A DNA stretch of 9,632 bases, taken from positions 1-9,632 of the forward strand of contig CAZBGL010000285.1 of NCBI GenBank assembly GCA_964491375.1. The letters run 5' to 3'. Every line of letters begins with the position of its first letter. Positions within the stretch are counted from its first letter, which is position 1. The notes under the pieces are model-generated. The model had not been told where the DNA came from and did no database searches. It saw only the letters and a list, made by a program, of their open reading frames with translations. Source of the stretch: CAZBGL01 sp964491375. Its GTDB lineage: Bacteria > Desulfobacterota > Deferrisomatia > Deferrisomatales > Deferrisomataceae. This document shows, one piece after another, positions 9,247 through 9,632 of the stretch. The position numbers and the translations under genes were made by a program.

Positions 9247-9311
9247 CGGTAAGCCCTGTCCGCGTCGTGGAGGGGGAATCCGTGGGCCGGAGGTCGAGAA
9301 GCAGGCGGGGC

Positions 9312-9497
9312 CTAGCTGAGCACCAGGCGGAAGATCTGGTTCAGGATGCCGTCCACCACCCCCAGGTAGACCCCCACGATGAACACCACGATCAGGACGA
9401 CGACCGTTGAGGCGGAGGTGACCTTGCGGTCCGGCCACGTGACCTTTTTCAGCTCGACCTTCGCCTCACGGAGGAAAACGCGAAGTTTCTCGACCAT
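9312..9497 (-). CDS. secE: Protein translocase subunit SecE
   Basis: SecE is an essential subunit of the SecYEG protein-export channel in the inner membrane, where it clamps SecY. The protein has 61 residues and one transmembrane segment (about 30-54, rich in V, I and L). This is the short SecE form typical of most bacteria, unlike the three-helix E. coli protein. The cytoplasmic amphipathic helix before the membrane carries the family signature EAKVELKKVTWPDRK (11-25). I prefer the ATG at 9495-9497, because GAGG lies 5 bases upstream. An in-frame TTG at 9510-9512 would add five residues (MPEDG) but has no ribosome binding site. The gene follows tRNA-Trp after only 23 bases, so it must come from a transcript that is also cut to release the tRNA. 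Confidence 0.96.
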   Translation of the reverse strand: MVEKLRVFLREAKVELKKVTWPDRKVTSASTVVVLIVVFIVGVYLGVVDGILNQIFRLVLS

Positions 9498-9501
9498 CCC
9501 G

Positions 9502-9506
9502 TCCTC
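9502..9506 (-). promoter_or_regulatory. Ribosome binding site favouring the secE ATG
   Basis: The minus strand reads GAGGA here, placing GAGG 5 bases before the ATG at 9495-9497. Upstream lies a U-rich stretch but no purine-rich site, so the alternative TTG at 9510-9512 lacks support. Confidence 0.6.
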
Positions 9507-9520
9507 GGGCAAAACAAAAA

Positions 9521-9596
9521 TGGCAGGCCAGGAGGGATTCGAACCCCCAACCCCCGGATTTGGAGTCCGGTGCTCTACCGTTCGAGCTACTGGCCT
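9521..9596 (-). tRNA. trnW: tRNA-Trp (anticodon CCA)
   Basis: This is a complete 76-nucleotide cloverleaf with an encoded 3' CCA (9521-9523) and discriminator G (9524), the expected base for bacterial tRNA-Trp. The acceptor stem pairs AGGCCAG (9596-9590) with CTGGCCT (9531-9525). The D stem is GCTC/GAGC. The anticodon stem is CCGGA/TCCGG around CTCCAAA, with anticodon CCA at 9561-9563. The variable loop has five bases. The T stem GGGGG/CCCTC has one G-U pair and loop TTCGAAT. It lies 10 bases after the rpmG stop and 23 bases before secE, an order found in many bacteria. It needs processing from a mixed tRNA-mRNA transcript. Confidence 0.98.
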
Positions 9597-9606
9597 GCGC
9601 GTCGTG

Positions 9607-9632
9607 TCACTTGGTTTCCCGGTGGAGCGTGT
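9607..9632 (-). CDS. rpmG: Large-subunit ribosomal protein L33, C-terminal tip (partial)
   Basis: Only the last seven codons, two bases of the preceding codon and the TGA stop (9607-9609) are visible. They read TLHRETK followed by stop. Bacterial L33 proteins commonly end in a stretch like HTLHKETK, and the two extra bases (AC) would allow His before the T. The position just upstream of tRNA-Trp and secE is the usual one for rpmG in this cluster. The call rests on this short match plus gene order, so it is likely but not certain. The rest of the gene lies beyond the right edge. Confidence 0.75.

Noticed and set aside
7282..9252. 656-codon open frame on the plus strand opposite rplJ, rplA, rplK and nusG
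   Set aside because: It runs through four antisense genes and their gaps, which a real gene would not do. Its composition is low-complexity and antisense-like, and the opposite strand is fully explained.
9247..9438. N-terminal extension of nusG by 64 codons
   Set aside because: The extension overlaps secE in another frame, and the family N-terminus (KQWYVVQTYSGYE) begins at the ATG at 9244-9246.

Overview
The window is one conserved housekeeping block, and every real gene in it lies on the minus strand. In transcription order (right to left) it reads: 3' tip of rpmG (L33), tRNA-Trp(CCA), secE, nusG, rplK (L11), rplA (L1), an L10-type mRNA leader, rplJ (L10), rplL (L7/L12), a terminator-like hairpin, rpoB, and the first 665 codons of rpoC. 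This is the classic bacterial secE-nusG-rplKAJL-rpoBC cluster, with the rpmG-trnW head seen in many lineages.

Base composition is GC-rich, roughly two thirds by eye. Because of this, long open frames appear antisense to nearly every gene, and they are artefacts of codon bias. RpoB carries both lineage insertions seen in proteobacterial enzymes. RpoC has the N-terminal zinc-finger cysteines and the NADFDGD motif at the same residue numbers as E. coli. The sequences resemble remembered deltaproteobacterial (Desulfobacterota-like, e.g. Geobacter) homologues, so a GC-rich member of that broad group is my best guess. I cannot fix the lineage more closely without a tree.

Region by region: 9521-9632 holds the rpmG tail and tRNA-Trp. 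8716-9497 holds secE and nusG (protein export channel subunit and transcription elongation factor). 6347-8643 holds four large-subunit ribosomal proteins that build the L1 stalk, the GTPase-associated centre (L11) and the L10-(L12)n stalk. 1-6159 holds the two largest RNA polymerase subunits. Gaps between genes run from 10 to 187 bases, and no gene-free stretch exceeds 300 bases.

Regulation can be read in three gaps. An L10 leader (7369-7486) sits before rplJ and probably mediates autogenous repression by L10-L12. A strong hairpin followed by four Ts (6265-6304) sits between rplL and rpoB, and probably attenuates polymerase-gene expression relative to the ribosomal proteins. A perfect 8-bp hairpin lies between nusG and rplK, where L1 feedback sites occur in other bacteria. 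I saw no sigma promoter I would defend; the main promoter is probably upstream of the window.

I found no mobile element, CRISPR array, accessory system or plausible new gene system. The points worth a second look are regulatory RNA structures, two start-codon choices, and two substitutions in the rifampicin-binding segment of RpoB.
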